The notes below the pieces were generated by a model that was not told the DNA's origin, did not search any database, and saw only the letters and a program-made list of their open reading frames with translations. The position numbers and the translations under genes are program-made. DNA of 64,000 nt from Actinoplanes nipponensis (GTDB lineage: Bacteria; Actinomycetota; Actinomycetes; Mycobacteriales; Micromonosporaceae). Positions 47,939 to 56,089 of this stretch are shown here, in pieces; position 1 is the first letter of the stretch; each line of letters begins with the position of its first letter. Where the stretch lies: positions 310,001 to 374,000 of the forward strand of contig NZ_BOMQ01000026.1 in NCBI RefSeq assembly GCF_016862275.1, given 5' to 3'.

Positions 47939-49999
47939 ATGGTGCTGCGGACACTGACCGGACGGCTCACCGCATGGCTGGTGCTGGCCGTCGCGTTGCT
48001 GATGGGGGGCGCGGTCATCGCCGGCGCGGGCGAGGTCCGCACGACGAACGACCCGACCGCCACGCTGCCCACGGCGGCGGAATCGACGAAGGTCGCCGCC
48101 CTGCAACGGCAGCTGCCCTCGGGGCAGGAGAACCCCGCCCTGGTGCTCTACAGCCGCGGCGGGCAACCCCTCACCGCCGCCGACGTGACCAAGATCGAGG
48201 CGGACGCCCGGGCGTTCGGCAGCGCGGCCCCGCCGGTCTTCGCGCAGCGGCGGGACGCGGCGCTGCTGGCCGTGCCGTTCCCGGCCGACCTGCCCAGCGA
48301 CGAGATCATCGCCAAGGTCGCCGACCTGCGCGAGACGGCCCGCGCCGGCCTCCCGGACGGGCTGAGCGCCCAGGTGACCGGGGGCGCCGGGTTCTCCGCC
48401 GACATCGCCGACAGCTTCACCGGCGCCAACACCAACCTGCTGATCGTCACCGTGGTCGTGGTGGCGCTGCTGCTGCTGATCACCTACCGCAGCCCGGTGC
48501 TCTGGCTGGTGCCGCTGACCGTGGTGGGCCTGGCCGACCGGGTCGCCAGCGGGCTGGTCGCCGTGCTCTCCCGGCACACCGACCTGACCATCGGGCCGTC
48601 CACCGTCGGCATCGTCACGGTCCTGGTGTTCGGCGCCGGCACCGACTACGCCCTGCTGCTCATCTCCCGTTACCGCGAGGAGCTGCACCGGCACGCCGAC
48701 CGGCGCGAGGCCATGCGGCGGGCGCTGCGCGGCGCCGGCCCGGCCATCGCCGCGAGCGCCGTCACCGTCGTGCTGAGCCTGCTCACCCTGCTGCTCGCCA
48801 GCCTCAACGACACCGTGGCGCTGGGCGTCACGTCCGCGCTGGGCATCGCCGTGGCCGCCCTGTTCGCCCTGATCGCGCTGCCGGCCGCGCTGGTGGTCTG
48901 CGGGCGCGGGCTGTTCTGGCCGTTCATCCCGCGCGTCGGCCAGGGCGGCGCCGAGCAGGAACGCGGCATCTGGGCCCGGGTCGGGCGCGGCGTCGCCCGC
49001 CGGCCCGGCCTGGTCACCGTCGTGTCGCTGGTGATCCTCGGCGTGCTGTCCACCGGCCTGATCGGCACCCGGCTGGGGCTCTCGCAGACCGAGCAGTTCC
49101 GGGTCCAGGCCGAATCGGTCGACGGCCTCGAGACGCTGAGCCGCTACTTCCCGGCCGGCGCCGCCGATCCCACCGTGGTGCTCACCTCGCCGGAGAACCG
49201 CGACCGCGACCTGGCCGCCGTCCAGGGCACCCCCGGCGTGGCGCAGGCCCGGGTGGCCGAGCAGGCCGGCCGGATCGTCAGCATCAGCGCGGTGCTGACC
49301 GCGGCCCCGGACACCCCGGAGAGCTACGCCACCATCCGCGCGCTGCGCGCCTCGGTCGGCGACGGCGCCCTGGTCGGCGGCAGCGTGGCGACCGCCATGG
49401 ACACCAAGGACGCCGCCGGCCGGGACCTGCGGGTCATCGTGCCGGTGATCCTGCTGGTGGTGCTGCTCGTGCTCGGCCTGCTGCTGCGCGCGGCCGTCGC
49501 CGCCGTGCTGCTCATCGCGACCGTCATCGCCAGCTTCGTGGCCGCGCTGGGCGCCGGCTCCTGGCTGTTCCGCGAGTTGCTCGGCTACCCCGGCCTGGAC
49601 AACCAGGTGCCGCTGTACGCGTTCCTGTTCCTGGTGGCCCTGGGCGTGGACTACAACATCTTCCTGGTCACCCGGGCCCGGGAGGAGGCCGCCACCCGCG
49701 GCACCCGGGGCGGGATGATCCACGCCCTGGCCGCGACCGGCGCGGTCATCACCAGCGCCGGCGTCCTGCTGGCCGCGGTGTTCGCCGTGCTGGGCGTGCT
49801 GCCGATCATCACGCTCACCCAGATCGGCGTCATCGTCGGGCTCGGCGTGCTGCTGGACACGCTGCTGGTGCGCACGGTCCTCGTCCCGGCGCTGGCGACC
49901 CTGCTGGGCGACCGCTTCTGGTGGCCGGCCGACCCGGCCGCCGCGCACCGCGCGGCCCAGGCGGACCCGGTGGCGCAGCCGGCGGCGGTGGCCGGATGA
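47939..49999 (+). CDS. MMPL/RND-family lipid exporter
   Basis: The 686-residue membrane protein has two MMPL repeats, each with one helix, a large outer loop and five helices. Motifs include VFGAGTDYALLLISRYREEL in repeat one and ALGVDYNIFLVTRAREEA in repeat two, both with the proton-relay Asp-Tyr pair. MMPL proteins export lipids, glycolipids or toxic hydrophobics. GGAGGA lies 5-6 nt before the ATG. The stop overlaps the prenyl-synthase-like start (ATGA). Confidence 0.92.
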   Translation: MVLRTLTGRLTAWLVLAVALLMGGAVIAGAGEVRTTNDPTATLPTAAESTKVAALQRQLPSGQENPALVLYSRGGQPLTAADVTKIEADARAFGSAAPPVFAQRRDAALLAVPFPADLPSDEIIAKVADLRETARAGLPDGLSAQVTGGAGFSADIADSFTGANTNLLIVTVVVVALLLLITYRSPVLWLVPLTVVGLADRVASGLVAVLSRHTDLTIGPSTVGIVTVLVFGAGTDYALLLISRYREELHRHADRREAMRRALRGAGPAIAASAVTVVLSLLTLLLASLNDTVALGVTSALGIAVAALFALIALPAALVVCGRGLFWPFIPRVGQGGAEQERGIWARVGRGVARRPGLVTVVSLVILGVLSTGLIGTRLGLSQTEQFRVQAESVDGLETLSRYFPAGAADPTVVLTSPENRDRDLAAVQGTPGVAQARVAEQAGRIVSISAVLTAAPDTPESYATIRALRASVGDGALVGGSVATAMDTKDAAGRDLRVIVPVILLVVLLVLGLLLRAAVAAVLLIATVIASFVAALGAGSWLFRELLGYPGLDNQVPLYAFLFLVALGVDYNIFLVTRAREEAATRGTRGGMIHALAATGAVITSAGVLLAAVFAVLGVLPIITLTQIGVIVGLGVLLDTLLVRTVLVPALATLLGDRFWWPADPAAAHRAAQADPVAQPAAVAG

Positions 50000-50895
50000 G
50001 CGACGACGGCCTCGCCGCGGCCGAGGCGATGCTGACCGGGGCCCTCGACGGCGCGCCCGAGCCGCTGCGGGAGCCGTGCCGGCGCCTGGCGGAGGCCGAC
50101 GGCGAGCGGCTGCGGGCCCGGCTCGTGCTGGCGGTGGCCGGCCAGGCCTGGCCCGGCGCCTCCCGGCGCACCGCCACCGCCGCGGCCGCCGTCGAGCTGC
50201 TGCACCTGGCCATGCGGGTCCGCGACGACCTGCTCGCCGACGCGCCGGCCCGTAACGGCACGCCCACGATCAACGCCAAGGAGGGGCCCGCCGTCGCGCT
50301 GCTGGCCGGCGATCTGCTGATCGGGCTGGCGAACCGGCTCGCCGCGGCGGCCGGCGCCGGCGCGGTGCTCGGCGACGCGCTGACCGAGGTCTGCGCCGGG
50401 CACACCCTGGCCGCCGACAACCGCTTGCCGGCCGACCTGAGCGCCGCCACCGCGCTGCGGATCGCCCAGCTGCGCACCGGCACCCTGCTGGCCGCGGCCG
50501 GCCGGCTCGGCGCGATCGTCACCGGCGCGCCGGAGGACGGGCTGCGCGACTACGGGCTGGCGGCCGGCGCCGCGCTGCACGTGCTCGACGACGTGCGGGA
50601 CCTGCTCGACGACGACGCGCCGGGCGACCCCGGGATCGTGACGCTGCCGGCCGTGCATGCCATCGCGGCGCACCCGCAGCTGCGCCGGCTGCTGCGCCCG
50701 GGGGTGACCGGCGCGGAGCGGGAACGCGGGAGAGACCTGCTGCGCACCGGGGTGCCGGCGGCCCTGACCACGGTGGACGAGCTGACCGACCGCGCGGCCG
50801 CCGCCCGCCCGGACCTGGCCGACCTGACAAAAAAGTACCGGGACAGCCGGCTCGCGCGCCTGCTGCCCCGGTACCGGGCCCTGCTCAGTTCGTGA
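49996..50895 (+). CDS. Polyprenyl-synthase-like protein with altered first Asp motif
   Basis: The 299-residue protein has the isoprenyl diphosphate synthase layout: a first Asp-rich motif at 77-82 (RDDLLAD, spacing DDx3D rather than DDx2D or DDx4D), RNGTPTIN, LLAGDLLIG and a second Asp motif D198-D199-x-x-D202. The usual Lys-Thr between the motifs is Arg160-Thr161. Activity could be retained, changed or lost. It is translationally coupled to the MMPL exporter. Confidence 0.8.
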   Translation: MSDDGLAAAEAMLTGALDGAPEPLREPCRRLAEADGERLRARLVLAVAGQAWPGASRRTATAAAAVELLHLAMRVRDDLLADAPARNGTPTINAKEGPAVALLAGDLLIGLANRLAAAAGAGAVLGDALTEVCAGHTLAADNRLPADLSAATALRIAQLRTGTLLAAAGRLGAIVTGAPEDGLRDYGLAAGAALHVLDDVRDLLDDDAPGDPGIVTLPAVHAIAAHPQLRRLLRPGVTGAERERGRDLLRTGVPAALTTVDELTDRAAAARPDLADLTKKYRDSRLARLLPRYRALLSS

Positions 50896-51583
50896 GCGTG
50901 CCCCGCAACAGGCTCTTGCCGGAATGCGCGGCGTCACCGTCGTACGCCTCCGCGGACACGTCCACCAGCCGGTAGCGGTTGAGGTCCGCACCCGGCGGCA
51001 ACGGCAGCACCACGTCGGCGGCGCCGGACAGCGCCGCGCTGGAGAGGTTGCCCATCGCCATCATCCTGGTCGTGTCGTCCGGGTCGATCAGCCACACCTC
51101 GTAGTAGCCGGTCGTCAGCGGCAGGTTGCGCACGTCCAGGCGCAGCCGGTTGCCCCCGATCACCTCCGCCGCGCCGCCGGCCGCGACCGGGGCGCCACCG
51201 AGGCGGGCCAGGCTCGCCTTCGCGGTCACCGCGGGCGGAGCCGGCCGATCGGTGAACCGCTGCACCGTGACCGTGCCGGCGATGGCCAGCACCGCGGCAG
51301 CCGCCGCGGCCAGCACGGGCAGCGTCCAGCGGCGTTCCCGCCGCTGCGGCAGGCGCCGGACCGGCGCGGTGACCGCGGCCTCGATGCCGGCCCAGACCCG
51401 CTCGGGCGGTGGCGGCAGCGCCCGCAGGCCCTGCGTCTCCGAGCCGAGCTCGGCCACGTGCCGCAGCTCGTCGATCTCCGTGCGGCACCCCGGGCACTCG
51501 GCCAGGTGCACGGACTCGTCGGTGTCCGGCGCCTCCTCAGAGAGCGCGAAGAGGACCAGCCGATCGGGATCCAGATGCTGCAC
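50885..51583 (-). CDS. RskA-type zinc-finger anti-sigma factor
   Basis: The 232-residue protein has an anti-sigma zinc motif H26-x3-C30-x2-C33 (HLAECPGC), one membrane helix (about 86-108) and an exported RskA domain (TTGYYEVWLIDPDDTTRMMAMG). It should hold the co-encoded sigma factor at the membrane until regulated proteolysis. Its start lies 47 nt inside the sigma gene, so the two are tightly coupled. Confidence 0.92.
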   Translation of the reverse strand: MQHLDPDRLVLFALSEEAPDTDESVHLAECPGCRTEIDELRHVAELGSETQGLRALPPPPERVWAGIEAAVTAPVRRLPQRRERRWTLPVLAAAAAAVLAIAGTVTVQRFTDRPAPPAVTAKASLARLGGAPVAAGGAAEVIGGNRLRLDVRNLPLTTGYYEVWLIDPDDTTRMMAMGNLSSAALSGAADVVLPLPPGADLNRYRLVDVSAEAYDGDAAHSGKSLLRGTLTN

Positions 51584-52109
51584 CGTCCACCTCCCACCGT
51601 CGTCGTAGATTGGCCATACCCCGCCGGATATGGCTCTTGACCGTGCCCAGGGGCAGTCCGGTCAGCGCCGCTATCTGCGGATGCGTCAGGTCGTCATAGA
51701 ACGCGAGCTCCAGGCTGCGCCGCTGCTCCGCGGGGAGCTGGGCCAGCTCGTCGGCCACCACCAGGCGGTCCAGCACGCGTTCCGGGCTCTCCTCGTCGGC
51801 GACGGGCTGCGCCCGTACCGTCGTGGCCACCCGCTCCTCGCGGGCCGCCGAGCGCAGCCGGTCGACTGCCTTGCGCCGGGCGATGCCGAGCAACCAGCCG
51901 AGCATCCCGCCACGTTCCGGATCGAACGTACCTCGGCCCTGCCAGGCCGCCACGAAGGTCGTCTGGGTGACGTCCTCGGCGTCGGCGCGGTTGCCCAGCA
52001 GGCGCACGCCGAGATAGAGCACCGCGCCGCCGTAGCGGTCGTACGCCAGGCGTAACGCCTGTTCGTCGCCCGCCCGGAAGCGTTCGGCGAGTTCGTCGTC
52101 GGGATTCAT
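51537..52109 (-). CDS. ECF sigma factor, SigK/SigL-like (RskA-controlled)
   Basis: The 190-residue sigma factor has region 2 (about 20-90; ADAEDVTQTTFVAAWQGRG, GWLLGIARRKAVDRLR) and region 4 (about 125-180; AFYDDLTHPQIAALTGLPLGTVKSHIRRGMANLR). ATG 52109 has AAGGGGG upstream. The anti-sigma gene overlaps its end. Its own promoter and that of the divergent DUF4397 operon share the same boxes, so it probably activates both. Confidence 0.92.
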   Translation of the reverse strand: MNPDDELAERFRAGDEQALRLAYDRYGGAVLYLGVRLLGNRADAEDVTQTTFVAAWQGRGTFDPERGGMLGWLLGIARRKAVDRLRSAAREERVATTVRAQPVADEESPERVLDRLVVADELAQLPAEQRRSLELAFYDDLTHPQIAALTGLPLGTVKSHIRRGMANLRRRWEVDGAASGSRSAGPLRAL

Positions 52110-52129
52110 CGGCCCCCTTTCCACCTGCT

Positions 52130-52158
52130 CATTCGCTCCCCGGACGGGCCGCGGATGC
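52130..52158 (-). promoter_or_regulatory. ECF-type promoter of the sigma/anti-sigma operon
   Basis: On the minus strand GCATCC (52153-52158) and CGAATG (52130-52135) are separated by exactly 17 nt. This resembles the CCATCC-N16-17-CCGAAT boxes I recall for mycobacterial SigK. Confidence 0.7.
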
Positions 52159-52181
52159 AACGGAATCAATTTTCTTCAGGT

Positions 52182-52210
52182 GCATCCGGCCGCCCGGCGG
52201 CCAGCGAAAC
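52182..52210 (+). promoter_or_regulatory. ECF-type promoter of the DUF4397/sortase operon
   Basis: GCATCC (52182-52187), 17 nt, then CGAAAC (52205-52210). It mirrors the divergent promoter, and the two -35 boxes lie in an inverted repeat CGGATGCA...TGCATCCG. Confidence 0.7.
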
Positions 52211-52254
52211 CACCGGGTGTCCGACCCCGATCACCCACTTCGAGGAGAAGTTCG

Positions 52255-53076
52255 ATGCGTTTGAAGCCCCTGCGCCACGTCACCGCCGTGGGCGTGGCCG
52301 CCCTGGTCGCCTTCGGAGGGCTCGGCGCCCTCACCGCGACCCCCGCCTTCGCCGCCACCTCCCAGGTCTCCGTCGTGCACGGGATTCCCGGGCAGAACGT
52401 CGACGTCTACGTCAACGGCAAGAAGACCCTGCCCGACTTCGCGCCGGGCAAGGTCGCGGGGCCGCTGTCGCTGGAGGAGGGCAGCTACGACATCGTGCTG
52501 ACCAAGCCCGGCGACGATATCAGCAAGGCCCTGCTCAAGGTCGACGACGCGGAGATCCCGGGCGGCGCGAACATCAGCCTGGTGGCCCACCTGAGCGCCG
52601 ACGGCAAGCCGTCGCTCACCCCGTTCGCCAACGACGTCAGCAAGGTCGCCGCGGGCCAGGCCCGGATCATCGTGCGGCACACCGCGGCGGCGCCCGCGGT
52701 CGACGTGCGCGCCGGCGGCAAGCCCGTCTTCGAGAACCTGACCAACCCCAAGGAGGCCAAGGCCGACCTGCCCGCCGGCACCGTCAAGGCCGACGTCGTG
52801 CTGGCCGGCACCGACACCGTGGCGATCGGCCCGGCGGACCTGGACCTCAAGGAGGGCACCGCGACGATCGTGTACGCCGTCGGCTCCGCCGAGGACAAGA
52901 CGCTCGACCTGGTCACCCAGACGATCACCGGTCTGCACTCCGCGCCGGGCGGCGTGCCGAGCGGCAGTGGCGGCCAGGCCGGCAGCGGCCTGGGCCTGGC
53001 CTGGTACGCCGTCGCGGCGGCCGGCCTGCTGATGCTGCTCGTGGGCGCGCGCCGGCTGGTGCCGGGTCGCCGATGA
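52255..53076 (+). CDS. DUF4397 surface protein with C-terminal membrane tail
   Basis: The 273 residues comprise a signal peptide (about 1-34), two DUF4397 beta repeats (about 36-130 and 137-230; VSVVHGIPGQNVDVYVNGKK and ARIIVRHTAAAPAVDVRAGGK) and a tail. The tail has Gly-Gly-Gln-Ala at 239-242, a hydrophobic helix and Arg/Lys-type end GRR. There is no LPXTG. GAGGAG precedes the ATG. It overlaps the class F sortase by 4 nt and is its likely substrate. Confidence 0.9.
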   Translation: MRLKPLRHVTAVGVAALVAFGGLGALTATPAFAATSQVSVVHGIPGQNVDVYVNGKKTLPDFAPGKVAGPLSLEEGSYDIVLTKPGDDISKALLKVDDAEIPGGANISLVAHLSADGKPSLTPFANDVSKVAAGQARIIVRHTAAAPAVDVRAGGKPVFENLTNPKEAKADLPAGTVKADVVLAGTDTVAIGPADLDLKEGTATIVYAVGSAEDKTLDLVTQTITGLHSAPGGVPSGSGGQAGSGLGLAWYAVAAAGLLMLLVGARRLVPGRR

Positions 53077-53750
53077 CCGTCGGAACCGGGGGCGCGTCCC
53101 GCAAGGGGCGCGCCCCGCTCCTCATCGTCGGCGGGCTGGTGCTGCTCATCCTGGTCGGCGTCGCGGCGTACCTGGCCCGGCCGGCCTCCACCGTCGGCTC
53201 CTCGGCGGTCACCGCGCTGGCCTCGGCCGCTCCCCCGGCGCCGTCGACCGGCGCCCCGGCGCCGGCCGCCGTGGCCGAGGCCTCGGAGCCGGCCGAGGAG
53301 GTGGCGCCGGCCCGGCTGCGGATCCCCGAGCTGGACCTGGACGCCACCGTCGCGCCGGTCGGCGTCGACGCGGAGACCGGCGAGTTCGACGTGCCGCCGA
53401 GCGTCGACCGGGTCGGCTGGTACCGCTTCGGCCCGGGCGTCACCGCGCGGGCGGGGTCGATCGTGGTCGCCGGCCACGTGGACAGCGCCGCGCAGGGCAA
53501 GGGTGCGTTCTTCCGGCTGAGCAGCCTGGAGCCGGGCGACACGATGACGCTGGCCGGCCCGGACGGCAAGGACCGCGCGTTCGAGGTCGTCGCCCGCGAG
53601 CGGTACAGCAAGACCCGCATTCCGCTGGACAAGTATTTCGCCCGTGACGGGGCCCCGCGATTGACGCTGATCACCTGTGGCGGCCCGTTCGACGCGAAGA
53701 CCCGCCATTATCGGGACAACATCGTGGTCACCGCCAAACCGGTGTCCTGA
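53073..53750 (+). CDS. Class F sortase (second copy)
   Basis: The 225 residues have an N-terminal membrane anchor (about 14-35), a Pro/Ala-rich linker and a sortase barrel with His135 (VAGHVDSA), Cys202 (LITCGG) and Arg214 (HYRDNIVV). The fold acts outside the membrane, cleaving and transferring surface proteins. It is coupled to the DUF4397 gene by an ATGA overlap and followed by a strong hairpin. Confidence 0.92.
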   Translation: MTVGTGGASRKGRAPLLIVGGLVLLILVGVAAYLARPASTVGSSAVTALASAAPPAPSTGAPAPAAVAEASEPAEEVAPARLRIPELDLDATVAPVGVDAETGEFDVPPSVDRVGWYRFGPGVTARAGSIVVAGHVDSAAQGKGAFFRLSSLEPGDTMTLAGPDGKDRAFEVVARERYSKTRIPLDKYFARDGAPRLTLITCGGPFDAKTRHYRDNIVVTAKPVS

Positions 53751-53760
53751 ACGCCGATCT

Positions 53761-53787
53761 GCCCGCTCGGGTGACACCCGGGCGGGC
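53761..53787 (+). terminator. Hairpin terminator after the sortase gene
   Basis: GCCCGCTCGGGT and ACCCGGGCGGGC (one G-T pair) form a 12-bp stem with loop GAC, starting 10 nt after the stop. Confidence 0.7.
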
Positions 53788-54064
53788 CGATCACTGGGTA
53801 CGATCACGACACCGGCCCACCCCTGCAACCTCCACCGTTCGGTGGAGGCGGGACATCGTCCGAACGACCGATGCCAGGAGTTCACCCGGGGACCCATATT
53901 TTTGCATTAATTCGACCCTAAGAAAGCCTCAATTTTCGCTGGGAAATTGGTGTTGGAAGGCGTCAGCTCTTAACGTCTGCATGCCGGTAACCGGCCGGGC
54001 CGTACCGACGGGCCCGCGGACCGGCTCATCCGCCAATGAAATGGTTACAGAAGAGGTGCCACCC
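53788..54064 (+). other. Leader region of the LAXTG protein gene
   Basis: The 314-nt gap after the sortase gene holds, beyond the terminator, a perfect hairpin CCTCCACC-GTTC-GGTGGAGG (53829-53848), an unusually A/T-rich patch (about 53898-53990) likely to contain the promoter, and a G/C-rich imperfect stem near 53994-54020. I compared it with the ydaO (c-di-AMP) riboswitch and saw no match. No ORF is credible. Confidence 0.4.
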
Positions 54065-55636
54065 ATGCGAAGGCCGACTTACCGTCGGGCCGCCCAGCGC
54101 CGGGGCCCGGACCGTCGCATCATCGCCGCGGTCGCCGTACTGATCGGTTTCGGTGGGGTGATCGGTGTCACCCAGATCTCCAACGCGGACGAGAGCAAGG
54201 TCGCGGCCTGCGAGGCCCCGGCCGCCGCGCCGTCCGCGCCGTCCGCCAAGGGCGCCGCGTCGGACCCCCGGGTCGGCACCTACACGGACAAGGACGGCGA
54301 CATCCAGCACAAGGGCGACGGCCAGCTCGCCAAGGGCGAGAAGGCCCCCGCGCCCGAGGCGGTCAAGGAGTGCACCACCGGCAAGACCACGGTCAAGCAG
54401 GTCAACGGGCTCCAGATCCTGACCAACACCTGCGAGGACAGCGACCTCGACGCGCACGACGGCTTCCAGAACGGCAACCGGTGCGTCTCCACCGAGTTCG
54501 GTGAGGTCGGCGACCAGAGCAAGAACCCGACGCTGCTGATCACCGAGTTCCCGAAGTCGGTCAAGGCGAACACGCCGTTCACGCTCAAGGTCAGCACCCG
54601 CAACCTGGTCCGGGACCGGTTCCTCGCGGCCGGCCAGGGCGGCTACTACGTGGAGAGCTCGGTGCTGACCGGCGAGGGCCTGGTCCGCGGCCACTTCCAC
54701 ACCGCCTGCCGGATGCTCACCGCCACCAACGAGGCCCCCGACCCGGCGCCGGTGCCCGCGTTCTTCGTGGCCACCGAGGACAAGAAGGGCGGGGCCCGGC
54801 CCGACACCGTCACCATCCAGGTCCCCGGCCTCCCCCAGGAGGGCATCGCCCAGTGCGCCTCGTGGGCCGGCGACGGCTCGCACCGCATCCCGATGATGCA
54901 GCGCGCCAACCAGACCCCGGCCCTGGACGCGGTCCGCGTCAAGGTCGAGGGTGGCGGCCAGGGCGAGGAGCCGCCCGCCGAGGAGGAGCCGCCCGCGACC
55001 CCGCCGGCCACTTCGCCCGCCTCCCCGCCCACTTCTCCGCCCGACTCCCCGCCCGCCTCCCCGCCCGCCGAAAACAACGGTGGAGACAACGGTGGAGACA
55101 ACGGCGGGAACAACGGCGGCGACAACGGCCAGGGCGACGGCCAGAACGGCGGCGACGGCCAGGGCGACGGTCAGGAGCCGAACCCGGGCGCCACCGCGAC
55201 GCCGAAGACCGGGACCGGCACGACGCCGCCCAAGACCGGCACCGTGGTGATCCCGCCCAAGTCCGGCGCCGACGCGCCGAAGCCGGCCCGGACCACCAAG
55301 CCCGCCCCCGCCACCGAGCCGGCCCAGGCCGCCGATGACGACGAGCAGGCCACCGGCGACGACGCCGACAACGAGACCCCGGCGCAGGCGGCCGGCGACA
55401 AGACCAGGAAGCCGGCGACCACCGAGAAGCCGGCCGCCCAGGTGGTGTCGAACGACGACAGCGACGACGGCGCCCCGGATCTGCAGGCGGAGCAGAACGT
55501 GCAGACCGGCGACGACTCCAAGCTGGCCCTGACCGGGGCCAACTCGATGACGTTCATCCTGGGCGGCGCGCTGCTGATCCTCTGCGGCGCCGTGGCCCTC
55601 GGCGCGACCCGGCGCCGCCGGGCGACCCGGGACTGA
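54065..55636 (+). CDS. LAXTG cell-wall-anchored protein
   Basis: The 523 residues comprise a signal peptide (about 1-41), a folded exported domain with paired Cys (about 45-295; NTCEDSDLDAHDGFQNGNRC, GHFHTACRM), then a Pro/Ser/Asn/Gly-rich stalk (about 300-485) with NGGDNGG-like repeats. It ends in Leu-Ala-Leu-Thr-Gly (487-491), a membrane helix and RRRR. LAXTG is the class E sortase signal; no class E sortase is in the window. GAAGAGG precedes ATG 54065; an in-frame ATG at 54041 is an alternative. Confidence 0.85.
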   Translation: MRRPTYRRAAQRRGPDRRIIAAVAVLIGFGGVIGVTQISNADESKVAACEAPAAAPSAPSAKGAASDPRVGTYTDKDGDIQHKGDGQLAKGEKAPAPEAVKECTTGKTTVKQVNGLQILTNTCEDSDLDAHDGFQNGNRCVSTEFGEVGDQSKNPTLLITEFPKSVKANTPFTLKVSTRNLVRDRFLAAGQGGYYVESSVLTGEGLVRGHFHTACRMLTATNEAPDPAPVPAFFVATEDKKGGARPDTVTIQVPGLPQEGIAQCASWAGDGSHRIPMMQRANQTPALDAVRVKVEGGGQGEEPPAEEEPPATPPATSPASPPTSPPDSPPASPPAENNGGDNGGDNGGNNGGDNGQGDGQNGGDGQGDGQEPNPGATATPKTGTGTTPPKTGTVVIPPKSGADAPKPARTTKPAPATEPAQAADDDEQATGDDADNETPAQAAGDKTRKPATTEKPAAQVVSNDDSDDGAPDLQAEQNVQTGDDSKLALTGANSMTFILGGALLILCGAVALGATRRRRATRD

Positions 55637-55651
55637 CGGCACGACGGTCCT

Positions 55652-55686
55652 GTTCGCGCGGTCACCCCGGCGGTGACCGCGCGAAC
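55652..55686 (+). terminator. Perfect 15-bp hairpin terminator
   Basis: GTTCGCGCGGTCACC and its exact complement flank CCGGC, 16 nt after the stop of the LAXTG gene. Confidence 0.8.
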
Positions 55687-55705
55687 TGCCGTCCGGGCCG
55701 GTGGT

Positions 55706-55711
55706 TAGGGT
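55706..55711 (+). promoter_or_regulatory. -10 box, leaderless-type
   Basis: TAGGGT lies 7 nt before a GTG at 55719, in frame with the ferredoxin-like gene. Confidence 0.45.
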
Positions 55712-55739
55712 CCAGCGTGTGCCAGGGATCAGGGGAACG

Positions 55740-56081
55740 ATGACAGCCGGCTGCACCGTCACCGTGTGCCGGGACTGCTGCTGCGGCAACCCGCGCAAGC
55801 ACCCGCGGATCGACCACGACGGTCAGCTGGTCCGGCTGCGCGAGGCGCTGCCGGCCCCGCACCGGGTACGGGTCAGCGAATGCCTGGACGCCTGCGCGGA
55901 GGCCAACGTCATCGTGGTCCACCCGGAGCCCGCCGCCCGCCGCAAAGGCGTCCGGGCGGTGTGGTTCGGCCTGGTCGCCGACGACGCGGTCGAGGAGGAC
56001 ATCGCGGCCTGGGTGCGCGCCGGCGGCCCCGGGGTGGCCCCGATGCCGGCGATCCTGGAGCTCTCGGTGCTCCGCCGCTGA
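55740..56081 (+). CDS. Small 2Fe-2S ferredoxin-like (thioredoxin-fold) protein
   Basis: The 113-residue protein has a Cys cluster near the N-terminus (VCRDCCCGNPRKHP) and a second pair (ECLDACAEANVIVV), spacing seen in stand-alone (2Fe-2S) ferredoxin-domain proteins of actinobacteria. It may carry electrons or a cluster; the partner is unknown. ATG 55740 (AGGGGA 3-5 nt upstream) matches family starts. GTG 55719 would add seven residues and fits a leaderless transcript. Confidence 0.75.
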   Translation: MTAGCTVTVCRDCCCGNPRKHPRIDHDGQLVRLREALPAPHRVRVSECLDACAEANVIVVHPEPAARRKGVRAVWFGLVADDAVEEDIAAWVRAGGPGVAPMPAILELSVLRR

Positions 56082-56089
56082 GCCGCCGG

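Noticed and set aside
47870..49948. 692-codon minus-strand frame opposite the MMPL gene
   Set aside because: Gln/His/Gly-rich antisense frame; the MMPL gene has clear transmembrane repeats and a ribosome-binding site.
53849..54064. c-di-AMP (ydaO) riboswitch in the LAXTG gene leader
   Set aside because: The hairpins and A/T-rich patch do not show the conserved ydaO blocks; left as an unassigned leader.
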